From NCBI GenBank assembly GCA_028280265.1, contig JANQMD010000031.1, forward strand, positions 1-58,327: 58,327 nt of DNA. Reading direction: 5' to 3'. Position numbers and translations under genes: made by a program. This document shows positions 34,422 to 43,326 of the stretch, piece by piece. Numbering within the stretch: position 1 is the first letter of the stretch; every line of letters begins with the position of its first letter. Under the pieces are notes generated by a model. That model worked only from the letters and a program-made list of their open reading frames with translations. It was not told the origin of the DNA and searched no databases. Source of the DNA: Flavobacteriaceae bacterium. Lineage in GTDB: Bacteria > Bacteroidota > Bacteroidia > Flavobacteriales > Flavobacteriaceae.

Positions 34422-35183
34422 ATGAAAGTGACTTTTTTAGGAACAGGGACTTCTCAAGGAGTTCCCATGATTGCCAATAACGATCCTGTTTGCTTATCGG
34501 CAGACCCAAAAGATAAAAGGTTAAGATCCTCTGTAATGATTACTTGGGATGATGTTTGTTACATTGTTGATTGTGGCCCCGATTTTAGACAGCAAATGCT
34601 GCGCGAGAATGTTCAGGATATCGATGGCGTTTTGTTTACCCATGAGCATTCAGATCATACGGCTGGAATTGATGATTTACGACCTTTTTCATACAAAATG
34701 GGAGATGTCCCTATTTATGCAAGAGAAAGGGTTTTAGAGAATCTAAAACTTCGTTTTGCCTATATTTTTGATAAAGAGAATCGTTATCCTGGGGCTCCTA
34801 AATTACAAGGAAATCCAATTACAACAGATGCTTTTCATTTGGATGGAGTAAAAGTGCAGCCCATCGAGGTTATGCATGGTAAATTGCCTATTAATGCCTA
34901 TCGTTTTGATGATGTTGCCTACATTACAGATTTAAAAACCATTGCTGATTCAGAAAAGGAGAAGTTGAAAGGAATCAGAGTTTTAATTGTGAATGCTCTA
35001 AGAATAGAAGAGCATCCTACACATTTAAATCTTGAAGAAGCGCTGGATTTTGTAAAAGAGATCAACCCAGAAAGTGCTTACTTTACGCACATTAGCCACA
35101 AACTAGGATTTCATAGAGAAGTTGAAAAGAGATTGCCAAAGAATGTGTTTATGGCTTACGACGGCCTTCAAATAGAAATTTGA
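34422..35183 (+). CDS. MBL-fold metallohydrolase (PhnP-like)
   Basis: The 253-residue metallo-beta-lactamase-fold enzyme shows GTGTSQGVPMI at the start, the dinuclear zinc motif THEHSDHTAGIDD (about 67-79), a His in EVMHGKLP, an Asp in AYITDLKT and a late His in FTHISHKLG. GTGTSxGVP and the overall length match PhnP/YycJ-type phosphodiesterases, which cleave cyclic phosphates. The exact substrate is unknown. The gene may be transcribed with almost no 5' leader. Confidence 0.92.
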   Translation: MKVTFLGTGTSQGVPMIANNDPVCLSADPKDKRLRSSVMITWDDVCYIVDCGPDFRQQMLRENVQDIDGVLFTHEHSDHTAGIDDLRPFSYKMGDVPIYARERVLENLKLRFAYIFDKENRYPGAPKLQGNPITTDAFHLDGVKVQPIEVMHGKLPINAYRFDDVAYITDLKTIADSEKEKLKGIRVLIVNALRIEEHPTHLNLEEALDFVKEINPESAYFTHISHKLGFHREVEKRLPKNVFMAYDGLQIEI

Positions 35184-35189
35184 TTCTTG

Positions 35190-35525
35190 TTACCATTCAG
35201 CAAGTTTTGTAAAAGACTTGTCGGTAAAAGTTTTGATAGAAAATTGATGTTTCGAAATCAGTCTGAGTACTTTAGTCCCAGCTTCAGTTGATTTTTTTTG
35301 ATTGTGTACCGAAGAAAAGTGGACTGTAACTCTGCCTTTTTTCTCTTTTTCCAGCTGTTTGCTTAACCTTCGTAGGCTCACTTTTTTATCGTTGACAAAT
35401 ATTTTGCCTCTCGCATCAACATAAACTTTGATGATATTGTTTTTCTCCTGAATTGTGTTTGATTGCGCATCTATATTCATGGTAAATGCAAACAGAAGAG
35501 TAAAAAGGATCAAGGTTTTTTTCAT
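35190..35525 (-). CDS. Soluble periplasmic ExbD-like protein
   Basis: The 111-residue protein has a cleavable signal peptide (about 1-20, ends MNIDAQ) where ExbD has a membrane anchor. The mature part (IKVYVDARGKIFVNDKKVSL, then KKGRVTVHFSSVHNQ and AGTKVLRLISKHQ) follows the ExbD/TolR periplasmic fold: V-D-x-x-G-x-I-x-V-N-x-x-x-V, a helix, then V-x-V with a final sheet. The membrane Asp needed for proton coupling is absent. I infer a peptidoglycan- or partner-binding relative. It converges on the MBL gene with a 6-nt gap. Confidence 0.65.
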   Translation of the reverse strand: MKKTLILFTLLFAFTMNIDAQSNTIQEKNNIIKVYVDARGKIFVNDKKVSLRRLSKQLEKEKKGRVTVHFSSVHNQKKSTEAGTKVLRLISKHQFSIKTFTDKSFTKLAEW

Positions 35526-35551
35526 GGGTTTATGTCTTTGTATTTAGAACT

Positions 35552-35559
35552 CAAAAGTA
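35552..35559 (-). promoter_or_regulatory. -7 element for the ExbD-like gene
   Basis: The minus strand reads TACTTTTG (TAnnTTTG), 26 nt before the ATG at 35525. It separates this gene from the operon upstream. Confidence 0.6.
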
Positions 35560-35568
35560 CTCAAATTA

Positions 35569-36207
35569 TTATAGTCTTTCTTCTATCCATTTTTTAAAAC
35601 TGTAGAAGTTTTGTGGGGCGACCCCATGTCCTACAGGGTACTCTTCATACACATGTTCAATGGATAACGATTCTAAAAAGGGAGGAGTTTTTCTAGCAAG
35701 GCCTATAGGAATCACCTGATCTACACTTCCATGGGAAACGTAGAAGTCTGTGTTTGATTTACGATCTTTAACTTCAGGAAACATATCGTGATTCACGTAA
35801 CCACTTAATGCTACAATATGATCTACTTTGTTGGGATAGTTGAAATTTACTGAATAACTTAAAATAGCACCCTGACTAAAGCCAAGTAAAAATATCTTCT
35901 CAGGGCTGTATTTCCCCTTGACTTCATCAATGAAAGTTGCAATCTTCACTAAGGATTCTCTCGCCTGATTCAAATCAGAAAATTTGTTGTCATTGGTATC
36001 TAAATTCAGTGCATACCAGGCATAACCTCCATAACCTATGTCGTAAGGAGCTCTTAAGCTAAAAATTAAAAACTCATCTGGGAGCTCTTCAGCAAAGGAG
36101 AATAAATCTAGTTCGTGACTACCATACCCATGTAATAGGATTAAAACTGGAGGTTGATCACTCGCTATTTTGGGTTCTCTTGTGACATAGTGTAAATCAG
36201 TGTTCAT
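35569..36207 (-). CDS. Alpha/beta hydrolase, phospholipase/carboxylesterase family
   Basis: The 212-residue alpha/beta hydrolase has oxyanion loop LLHGYGSHELD, nucleophile GFSQGA, acid in HGSVDQVIP and the final His in YPVGHGV. These match the bacterial carboxylesterase/acyl-protein-thioesterase-like family. There is no signal peptide. The start shares one nucleotide with the stop of the dihydroorotase-like gene (TAATG), so translation is coupled. Confidence 0.93.
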   Translation of the reverse strand: MNTDLHYVTREPKIASDQPPVLILLHGYGSHELDLFSFAEELPDEFLIFSLRAPYDIGYGGYAWYALNLDTNDNKFSDLNQARESLVKIATFIDEVKGKYSPEKIFLLGFSQGAILSYSVNFNYPNKVDHIVALSGYVNHDMFPEVKDRKSNTDFYVSHGSVDQVIPIGLARKTPPFLESLSIEHVYEEYPVGHGVAPQNFYSFKKWIEERL

Positions 36208-37463
36208 TAGGCAAGGACCAATTTCTTATTAGAAAAAATACCATAGGCTTTCCCTTTCAATTCTTTCCCGTAAAAGGCAGAGTTCTTTGAAGTAGATAAG
36301 ACGTCCTCTTTGGAAAAAGTATAGTTCTCGTCTGGATTGAATAAGGTGAGATTAGCTGCAGAGCCTTCCTGAATAGAGATCGGATCCAAACCAAAGATTT
36401 TTCTAGGACAACTGGTCAGCTTTTCAATGGTTGTTTCTAAGTCTAGAACTGAATTGGCTGCTCCAAATAGACTTTCCAGACCTACTGTACCGTCTTTTGC
36501 CAAACTGAATTCTAGTTTTTTATGCTCAATGTCTATAGGATTGTGATCAGAAGTAATGATGTCTATTGTTCCGTCTTTCAAACCTTTTGCCAAAGCTTTC
36601 ACATCTGCTTTGGTGCGAAGAGGAGGATTTACTTTTACGCGACTATCAAACCCTTCCAATTCGTCATCAGTAAGTGTAAGGTGATGAGCTGAAACGCTGC
36701 AACTTACATTCAATCCTTTTCTTTTAGCGTTCTTAATCAACTGCACAGATTTAGCAGTAGATATGGTTGGGATGTGTAATTTTCCTCCTGTATATTCTAG
36801 AAGAAATAAATCTCTGGAAATTTGAATTTCTTCAGCTAGGGCAGGGCTTCCCTTCAGTCCCAACCGAGTACTATTAATGCCTTCGTTTACAATTCCTTCT
36901 CCAGCAATGGATTTGTTTTTTGGAAAACTTAAAACAAGAGCATCAAAGTTTTGTGCATAGAGCAAAGCAACCTTCAGGAGATTGTCATTTTCAACAGGAC
37001 TGTTGTAATCTCCAAAAGCGATGGCTCCAGATTGTTGCATATCAAACAGTTCTGCTAATTCTAAACCTTTCGATCCTTGTGTAAGAGCTCCTATAGGGTG
37101 AACATAGACATTGGAGGTATTCGATTTGTGAATTAAAAACTCTACAGCCGCTTTAGAGTCAACAATCGGATGTGTATTTGGATTGATGGCTACGGTTGTA
37201 AAACCACTTTTGGCAGCAACATTTAGTCCATTTTGTATCGTTTCCCTCTCTTCATAACCAGGTTCTCCAAAAGAAGTGCTCGTATCGAACCAGCCACAAG
37301 AAACATGTAAATTGTCTAAACGAACAACATTGTATTTAGGTGATTCAGCAATGGACTGCTTGATTTCTGTAATCTTCCCATTGGTAATTAAAATGTCTTT
37401 GACTTGTTTGTGGTGAGGGCTTGAGGCGTCTATAATCGTTGCCGATTTTAAAAGCGTGGTCAT
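36207..37463 (-). CDS. Dihydroorotase-family protein, metal ligands lost (PyrC-prime-like)
   Basis: The 418-residue protein starts at 37463 (MTTLLKSATIIDA). The frame to 37541 lies inside the upstream gene. It aligns over its length with type I dihydroorotases, but the metal motif D-x-H-x-H-x-R-x-P-G reads D60-T-S62-T-S64-F-G-E-P-G: both His and the substrate Arg are gone. The later H-x-x-H-x-S-T strand reads HIPTIST, and the SDHNP Asp remains. Such pseudo-enzymes (PyrC-prime) hold aspartate transcarbamoylase together in Pseudomonas. A structural role is likely, and catalysis is doubtful. The ATG overlaps the BatA-like stop as ATGA. Confidence 0.85.
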   Translation of the reverse strand: MTTLLKSATIIDASSPHHKQVKDILITNGKITEIKQSIAESPKYNVVRLDNLHVSCGWFDTSTSFGEPGYEERETIQNGLNVAAKSGFTTVAINPNTHPIVDSKAAVEFLIHKSNTSNVYVHPIGALTQGSKGLELAELFDMQQSGAIAFGDYNSPVENDNLLKVALLYAQNFDALVLSFPKNKSIAGEGIVNEGINSTRLGLKGSPALAEEIQISRDLFLLEYTGGKLHIPTISTAKSVQLIKNAKRKGLNVSCSVSAHHLTLTDDELEGFDSRVKVNPPLRTKADVKALAKGLKDGTIDIITSDHNPIDIEHKKLEFSLAKDGTVGLESLFGAANSVLDLETTIEKLTSCPRKIFGLDPISIQEGSAANLTLFNPDENYTFSKEDVLSTSKNSAFYGKELKGKAYGIFSNKKLVLA

Positions 37464-39406
37464 GTTCTGAAGAATTTTAAAATTAAAATTTCCAGCAGCA
37501 AAGATACAATAGCAATTGCCAAAAACAACTTCCAAAGCCATTGAACTTCGTTTTTTTGCTTAATTTCTGTAAAAAGATCCTTTACTGAACTGTAAACTGT
37601 AATATTAGAATTTTCATTTTTTGTTGAGCTTACATCGTAAAATTCGAGCAAACTTTCCTTCTTAGAAACATTAAAAGCAAGAGTCTCCAGTGTGTCTTGT
37701 TTGGAGAGTATCTGATAAAACCCTGGAGCATCCGGTTGGTTGTCTGTAACCACTTGTACTTTGTTGGAAAAGGATTGCTGTAAAGGAATAAAAGAACCAT
37801 TCTTGTTAGCAATAGACAAGACTTGGTCTTTCCCTAGTTTTTCTTTGATTTCTATGGTGTTAGATTGTTTAATAATGTAATATGGCTTTGCAATCTCTAA
37901 ACTCTGTTGTCCAATGTTGTAAAGAGTTGGGACAATTAAAGGTGAATTACTAAAGTTTGTGAATCTTGAATTCAAAGGAGAAGAGAGCCAGTAAACTTTT
38001 GAGAAAGGATTCGAAATTTCTTGCAGAAAAGGTGTTGTATCTTCATATTCTACAATATCTGCTCCTTTAAAATTGCTGGAATAGCTCACAGCAGTTTCGG
38101 GAGATTGAAAATTTCGAACCTTTTTGGAAAATACATTCTGATATATAGGATGGTCAAAATTTATTTTTGTGATTTGTAATGAGTCTCTTTTTCTGTTGAT
38201 GATATTTCCATTCGTCAGTTTGTTGAAAAATGCATTGTATGATGCAATGTCAATTTGCGCATCTGGTATTACAAAAAGATGACCTCCGTTTTTGAGGTAA
38301 TCAATTAATGTATTTTGAAGTACCTGAGGGATGGATTTTAATTCATTTAAAACAATCAATTGCTGATTAGGAATCGAATTGTAATTTACATTTTGAAGAG
38401 GTGAATTTTGAAAAATAAAATCTTCGTTTGTGTAAATTTTGGATAGCGGTTCTGACGCTTCTCCAATGCTTAAAACAGCTGCTTTTTTTCGATTGCTCAT
38501 GTGAAAATAAAAAACATTGTCAAATAAAAAAATATCGTTGTAGGTTACTTGTATTTTTCCGTCAAAAAAAGTATTTTTAGGGATTGAAAAATCAAGTTTT
38601 TTGTTTTGATTTTTTTCGATAGAGAAGGAGCGTTTGTTGATGAGCTGTTCTTTATTGTACAAAGCAATGGGAATGTTGTTTTTCTTGTCGCCTTGATTTT
38701 TAACGAAAACGGATACATTGATTTTGTCAGAAGCGGAGTTAAAAATAGAAACACTATCAATAGAAATGTTGTTTTGACTGCTAATTTCTGGTTTTATCAA
38801 TGAAATTGATGTATTTACATTTGTAAACTTGTTTTCTTTAATATTTTGTAGATCAGATATTAATATATTTTTATTTAAACTATTTGTTTTATTTTTGTTA
38901 AGCTCTTCAAATTTTAGTAATTTTTCATCTAAACTGCTGTTCGAATAAGAATATTCACTATTTTTTAAGTAATTGTCTAGCTCTTTTTTAGAGATGTTAT
39001 CATAAACATCATCGTTGGTAATGAGTGTGTACGTTTCACTTAGAGGAGCATTTTCAATGATTTCTTGAGCAACTTTTTTTAATTGATTTCCTGTTCGTCC
39101 ATTCGTATTTAGACTGATTGAATTATCTAGGTAAATAATATTATGACTTTTTTGATCAGCTTTTCTATTGCTAAAATACGGTTGTGAAAAAGTAAAAAGT
39201 AACGCTAAAAGTCCAAGTATTCTTGTGGTCAAAATCAACCACTTTTTTAGCTTCGAACTCTTTCTGGTTTGCAGGCTGATTTTTTGTAAAAAAGCGACAT
39301 TGGTAAACGGAATTTTTTTGAACTTTTGCAATTGAAACAAATGAACAATAATGGGGATAAGAAGTAAAAGTAAGAAGTAAAATACCTCTGGATATTTAAA
39401 CTGCAT
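37460..39406 (-). CDS. BatA-domain membrane protein
   Basis: The 648-residue protein begins with the BatA N-terminal region (MQFKYPEVFYFLLLLLIPII, then HLFQLQKFKKIPFTNVAFLQ). It has membrane helices at about 5-25 and 57-77 and near the C-terminus (about 622-643, WLWKLFLAIAIVSLLLEI). Between them is a von Willebrand A-like segment (IIYLDNSISLN, then NILISDLQNI) followed by beta-rich domains. Similar proteins are linked to Bacteroides aerotolerance and gliding-bacterium membranes. The role is unknown. It overlaps the next gene by 4 nt and starts 16 nt after the S10 peptidase. Confidence 0.82.
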   Translation of the reverse strand: MQFKYPEVFYFLLLLLIPIIVHLFQLQKFKKIPFTNVAFLQKISLQTRKSSKLKKWLILTTRILGLLALLFTFSQPYFSNRKADQKSHNIIYLDNSISLNTNGRTGNQLKKVAQEIIENAPLSETYTLITNDDVYDNISKKELDNYLKNSEYSYSNSSLDEKLLKFEELNKNKTNSLNKNILISDLQNIKENKFTNVNTSISLIKPEISSQNNISIDSVSIFNSASDKINVSVFVKNQGDKKNNIPIALYNKEQLINKRSFSIEKNQNKKLDFSIPKNTFFDGKIQVTYNDIFLFDNVFYFHMSNRKKAAVLSIGEASEPLSKIYTNEDFIFQNSPLQNVNYNSIPNQQLIVLNELKSIPQVLQNTLIDYLKNGGHLFVIPDAQIDIASYNAFFNKLTNGNIINRKRDSLQITKINFDHPIYQNVFSKKVRNFQSPETAVSYSSNFKGADIVEYEDTTPFLQEISNPFSKVYWLSSPLNSRFTNFSNSPLIVPTLYNIGQQSLEIAKPYYIIKQSNTIEIKEKLGKDQVLSIANKNGSFIPLQQSFSNKVQVVTDNQPDAPGFYQILSKQDTLETLAFNVSKKESLLEFYDVSSTKNENSNITVYSSVKDLFTEIKQKNEVQWLWKLFLAIAIVSLLLEILILKFFRT

Positions 39407-39422
39407 TTACCAGTGATTAAGT

Positions 39423-40907
39423 TTAATATTTCGCTGCCTTTCCTTTAGAAGAGCTATCTTTAATAAAGGCTCTAAGGTCGTCATTGGATTTCTTTAAATC
39501 TTCGTTTCTTAAATACATCATATGGCCACTTCTGTACCCTTTAAAATAAAATCGATCTTTCATCCTTCCACTAGGATCTATTTGCCACATGGTATATTTG
39601 GCATTGAAATACGTGGTTGCACCATCGTAATATCCAGATTGAATCAAAACTTTTAAATATGGATTTTGTGCCATGGCCTGTCTTAATCCATCTCTTACAT
39701 TATTATTTCTTCGATCCCACGGATTGACTGGGCCAAATACATTGTATTTTACATCTGTCTTAAAGTTCAGATGCTCACGGATGTAGTAATTGATAGCTGG
39801 CGTAAAAGAGTGTAACCAAGAGGTAAGCTCAGAGTTGTAGTCTGGGCGATCACCTGCAACACGCTTGTCAAGACCTGTATATCTAGAATCTAATCTCCCC
39901 ACAGTCATACCGCTACGATCTCTCAACAACTCTTTCCAAAAGTAGCTTTTGGGAACATCGAGATTGTGTTGCAGTATCACCTTCTTTTTAATTCCAGAGA
40001 AATAAGACATTCTAGCAGCTACTTCCTCTTTTTCATCTTTGGAGATAAATCCACCTTTGGCTATGGCCGGTATGAGTTTCTCCACAGCATATTTTTCAGC
40101 CATAGGTAGTATTTCTAACAAATCTTTGCTTTGTAGTTCTTGGGGTAACATTTTATGATACCAAGCTGCAGCAGCAAAATAGGGTAAGTTGATAGCAGAT
40201 TCTAATGAACCTCCTGTTCTTAACACCTGATAATCTGCAGGAGAAACCATAATCACTCCATTTAGATACATCCATTGTCTGTTCTGCAATTCGGCAGCTA
40301 ACCCCATAACTCTTGTCCCTCCGTAGCTTTCACCAATAATGTATTTAGGTGATTGCCAGCGGTTATTTCTTGTGATGAATGTATTGATCCAGCTAGCCAA
40401 ATATTTAATATCTGCATTGATTCCAAAGAATTTGGATTTGTCCAATTTTTTTCCCTTCTCAACAACGGGTCTAGAATAACCTGTGTTGACAGGATTGATA
40501 TACACGATATCAGCAACATCTAAAATTGAATTTGGGTTATCTTTTACCCCATAAGGTTGTATGGGAAATCCTTCATCATCAATCAATAAGACTTTTGGTC
40601 CAGTGTAGGCTATGTGCATCCAAACAGAAGCAGAACCTGGTCCGCCATTAAAAGACATGATAATTGGACGTTTTTTGCTATCTCCTCCATTCGTTCTTCT
40701 GTAATAAGTATAGTAAAGAGATGCCGTAATATTACCATTGTCATCCCAAACGGGTTGCATGCCTGTGGTGGCTTGGTAAGAAACTTTTTTTCCGTTGATA
40801 GTTACTTGATTGTTTGTAACAACCGTTGTGTCTAATGGAATTCTTTTGTCTTGACCATAGCTTGAGAGCAAGCTAAAAACAAATAATAAAGTGAGAAGAT
40901 TTTTCAT
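39423..40907 (-). CDS. Secreted S10 family serine carboxypeptidase
   Basis: The 494-residue protein has a signal peptide (about 1-18, ends LSSYGQ). The substrate loop FNGGPGSASVWMH and the nucleophile motif IIGESYGGTRV (Ser about 194) are typical of S10. The Asp (SGYYDGATTY) and His (RSGHMMYLR) complete the triad. S10 enzymes remove C-terminal residues at acid pH and are less common in bacteria than in eukaryotes. It is first in the four-gene operon down to 35569. The octamer array at 41083-41218 lies about 180 bp upstream. Confidence 0.93.
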   Translation of the reverse strand: MKNLLTLLFVFSLLSSYGQDKRIPLDTTVVTNNQVTINGKKVSYQATTGMQPVWDDNGNITASLYYTYYRRTNGGDSKKRPIIMSFNGGPGSASVWMHIAYTGPKVLLIDDEGFPIQPYGVKDNPNSILDVADIVYINPVNTGYSRPVVEKGKKLDKSKFFGINADIKYLASWINTFITRNNRWQSPKYIIGESYGGTRVMGLAAELQNRQWMYLNGVIMVSPADYQVLRTGGSLESAINLPYFAAAAWYHKMLPQELQSKDLLEILPMAEKYAVEKLIPAIAKGGFISKDEKEEVAARMSYFSGIKKKVILQHNLDVPKSYFWKELLRDRSGMTVGRLDSRYTGLDKRVAGDRPDYNSELTSWLHSFTPAINYYIREHLNFKTDVKYNVFGPVNPWDRRNNNVRDGLRQAMAQNPYLKVLIQSGYYDGATTYFNAKYTMWQIDPSGRMKDRFYFKGYRSGHMMYLRNEDLKKSNDDLRAFIKDSSSKGKAAKY

Positions 40908-40987
40908 ACTGAAGTTAGTTAAGGACGTCTAAATTAACAGAAAAAAATGACTTTTTTACTAGAGAAATGTTAATTGAATTGTAGATG

Positions 40988-41013
40988 AAAGTAGAAAGTC
41001 TAAAAGTGAAAAG
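40988..41013. repeat. Short AAAG array, 7-8 bp period
   Basis: AAAG begins at 40988, 40995, 41003 and 41010 (spacings 7, 8, 7). It lies 70 bp from the longer AATRATCY array and resembles the TTNNAAAG array at 23571-23698. Confidence 0.4.
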
Positions 41014-41082
41014 AGGAAAAAATTGAGGCTATCATATGTACGATAAACTTCCAGGAATTATAAATGTATTTTTACAGGTCTG

Positions 41083-41218
41083 ATTAATCCAATGATTGAA
41101 TGATCCAATAAGCTAATAACTCAATAGTCTAATGATCAAGTAACCCAATAATCTAGTGATCTAATGACCTAATAATCCAATGGTCTAATGAGTCAATGAT
41201 CTAACTAATCAAATAACC
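41083..41218. repeat. Degenerate 8-bp tandem array, consensus AATRATCY
   Basis: Seventeen consecutive octamers start at 41083 with no slip in register. Column 1 is A in 17/17, column 2 A in 14, column 3 T in 15, column 4 purine in 15, column 5 A in 15, column 7 C in 13, and column 8 C or T in 15. Hardly any two neighbouring units are identical. With the AAAG run, it makes up most of the 317-bp gap between the TIGR02757 and S10 genes. No ORF crosses it. Confidence 0.88.
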
Positions 41219-41224
41219 TATCAG

Positions 41225-41992
41225 TCAAAACTTCTCAAAAACGCCTAGCCCAAATAGGGCGAAATCATATTTTACAGGGTCAAGCTTGTCAAACGATCTC
41301 AGTGAATGGTCTAGTTCCTTCACGGCCTTCCAATCATTTTGTTTTCGAATCAGTATTTTAAGCTTTCTGGCGACATTTCCAGAATGAACATCCAAAGGAC
41401 AGGACAATAGGGAAGGAGAGTGGCTTTCCCAGATTCCAAAATCGATTCCTTTCTGATCATTTCGAACCATCCATCTTAAAAACATATTAATTCTCTTGGC
41501 AGCTGAATTTTTTAGTGGATTAGAGATGTGTTTTTGAGTTCTCACTTGATGTGGGAGAGCAAAGAAAAGGTCTTTAAAACGCGCGATGGCATGTTGATAA
41601 TCCTGTTCGGAACTTTCTGGAAGTAAACACCGCTCTAAACCATCTTGGTGGCTGTAAATATTTTTCAAGGATTTTGCAAAGTATTGAAAATCATAAACAT
41701 TGAAGGTTCTGTGAACGAATTTGAGATTTTCAAAATCTTTGCTGGTATGGTGCAGAATAAAATCGTGAGGAGCAAAATCCATGATTTCCATCATCCGTTT
41801 TGCATTTTTAATAATCATTTTCCGATTGCCCCATGCAATGATAGCAGAAAGAAACCCCGCAATTTCAATGTCTTCTTTTTTTGAAAATAAGTGTGGAATT
41901 TGAATAGGATCAGAATCAATAAATGAAAGTGTATTGTATTTCTCTACTTTTTCGTCGAGAAATTCTTTTAATTCTTTTTTATTGAATGACAT
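41225..41992 (-). CDS. TIGR02757/DUF2400 family protein
   Basis: The 255-residue cytosolic protein has the family stretches FIDSDPIQIPHLFSKKEDIE, AGFLSAIIAWGNRKMIIKNA, NMFLRWMVRNDQKGIDFGIW and CPLDVHSGNVARKL. The helical fold recalls HhH base-excision glycosylases, but no catalytic role has been shown to my knowledge. Its start lies 14 nt inside the CPBP gene, so translation is coupled. Confidence 0.9.
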   Translation of the reverse strand: MSFNKKELKEFLDEKVEKYNTLSFIDSDPIQIPHLFSKKEDIEIAGFLSAIIAWGNRKMIIKNAKRMMEIMDFAPHDFILHHTSKDFENLKFVHRTFNVYDFQYFAKSLKNIYSHQDGLERCLLPESSEQDYQHAIARFKDLFFALPHQVRTQKHISNPLKNSAAKRINMFLRWMVRNDQKGIDFGIWESHSPSLLSCPLDVHSGNVARKLKILIRKQNDWKAVKELDHSLRSFDKLDPVKYDFALFGLGVFEKF

Positions 41993-42614
41993 CTTTTGCT
42001 ATTAAAAAAAGAGAAACTAAGAATCCATTGTATACCCCATGCATCAATATAGTCCATGGTAATCCAAATCGAATTCGTACAAATCCGAATATTAGTCCAA
42101 GAACAATCTGGGGAGCCACTAAAATAGGCGAGAAAAGAAGAATCTGCAGGTCCACTTGATAATTGAAAAGGTGGATGTACCCAAAAGCTAAGGCAAACAC
42201 ATAAAATATGTAACGAAAGACCTTAGGATTCTTTAATGCTTGTATTTCAATTTCAGGAAGTTCAATTTTCTTGTCCGAAAAGGGAATTGGTTTAATGTAA
42301 AGTTTCAAAGGAGATTTGAACAATACCAGCGGTGCTCTAAACAATAGCTCTTCCATGATGGGAGCTATAACCGCGGCCATAATTAATATTTGATAACCGG
42401 GAAGCTCTTTCAATTCATCAAAAGCATGATACTCGTTTTCAATCAATCCAGATTGAAAAAGTATGGTCATAACAATAGAGAGGCTGAATGAAATAACGAA
42501 GCACAATATCAGTAGCAAGATGAACTTGAGTACTCGATCAAAAAAGTTGGATTCAATGTCTTTCTCTAGAGTAGGATTCTTTAAAAATACAAAGAGCTCA
42601 TAGAATACATTCAT
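41979..42614 (-). CDS. CPBP family intramembrane glutamic protease
   Basis: The 211-residue polytopic protein has the CPBP/Abi motifs: EELLFR (Glu88-Glu89, Arg93), FGYIHLF and LMHGVYNG. This family includes Rce1-like CAAX proteases and bacterial self-immunity proteins. It sits between a LolD-like ATPase and TIGR02757, overlapping each (4 and 14 nt). It is not near a bacteriocin gene, so immunity is not indicated. Confidence 0.92.
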   Translation of the reverse strand: MNVFYELFVFLKNPTLEKDIESNFFDRVLKFILLLILCFVISFSLSIVMTILFQSGLIENEYHAFDELKELPGYQILIMAAVIAPIMEELLFRAPLVLFKSPLKLYIKPIPFSDKKIELPEIEIQALKNPKVFRYIFYVFALAFGYIHLFNYQVDLQILLFSPILVAPQIVLGLIFGFVRIRFGLPWTILMHGVYNGFLVSLFLIAKDVIQ

Positions 42615-43270
42615 ACAATCACACCGTCTTTCATCACCAGTTTTCTATCAGCCATATTTGCTAATTCTTCATTATGAGTTACAATGATGAATGTCTGATT
42701 GAATTGATCCCTTAGTTCAAAGAAAAGCTCGTGTAAATCTTTTGCGGATGCAGAATCTAAATTTCCGCTAGGCTCATCTGCTAAAATAATAGAAGGATTG
42801 TTAATCAGTGCTCTGGCGACTGCTACTCTTTGTTGCTCTCCACCAGACAATTCATTGGGTTTGTGTTCTATTCGATGTTCCAATCCTAAGTATGATAGAA
42901 GTTCTTTGGCTTTCTTTTCTGTCTCCGCTTTGTTTTTCTTCCCTATAAATGCTGGAATACACACATTCTCAAGTGCTGTAAATTCAGGGAGCAATTGGTG
43001 AAATTGAAAAATATAACCGATGTGTTGATTTCTAAACATGGAAATCTGCTTATCTGACAAGCCTTTTAAAGAAGTTCCATCAATTTCGAGTTGATAATCT
43101 TGCTCTTTTAGAGGTTTATCAAGCGTCCCCAGAATTTGTAATAATGTTGTTTTTCCCGCTCCAGAAGGTCCAACGATTGCTACGATTTCTCCTTTCTGTA
43201 TTTTTAGATTGACTCCTTTTAAGACTTCAACTTCCCCGTAGTACTTATGAATGTTTTTTGCTGTAACCAT
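42611..43270 (-). CDS. ABC transporter ATP-binding protein, LolD/MacB type
   Basis: The 219-residue protein starts at 43270 ([12 protein letters not shown]). A GTG at 43279 would add three residues. Walker A is GPSGAGKT (34-41), the Q-loop lies in [15 protein letters not shown], the signature is [15 protein letters not shown] and Walker B is [12 protein letters not shown]. It resembles LolD, which powers lipoprotein release from the inner membrane. No LolC/E permease is beside it, so it probably works with a subunit encoded elsewhere. Confidence 0.93.
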   Translation of the reverse strand: MVTAKNIHKYYGEVEVLKGVNLKIQKGEIVAIVGPSGAGKTTLLQILGTLDKPLKEQDYQLEIDGTSLKGLSDKQISMFRNQHIGYIFQFHQLLPEFTALENVCIPAFIGKKNKAETEKKAKELLSYLGLEHRIEHKPNELSGGEQQRVAVARALINNPSIILADEPSGNLDSASAKDLHELFFELRDQFNQTFIIVTHNEELANMADRKLVMKDGVIV

Positions 43271-43326
43271 AATGAGCACTTTCGAATACGAAAATATTAA
43301 AAAGTACTCATACTAACTTTGAGATT

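Noticed and set aside
41083..41218. CRISPR array
   Set aside because: Units are 8 bp with no spacers, and no cas gene is near.
41979..42614. Bacteriocin or abortive-infection immunity protein
   Set aside because: CPBP proteins can do this, but the neighbours are a LolD-like ATPase and a housekeeping-type gene, with no toxin or phage-defence gene.
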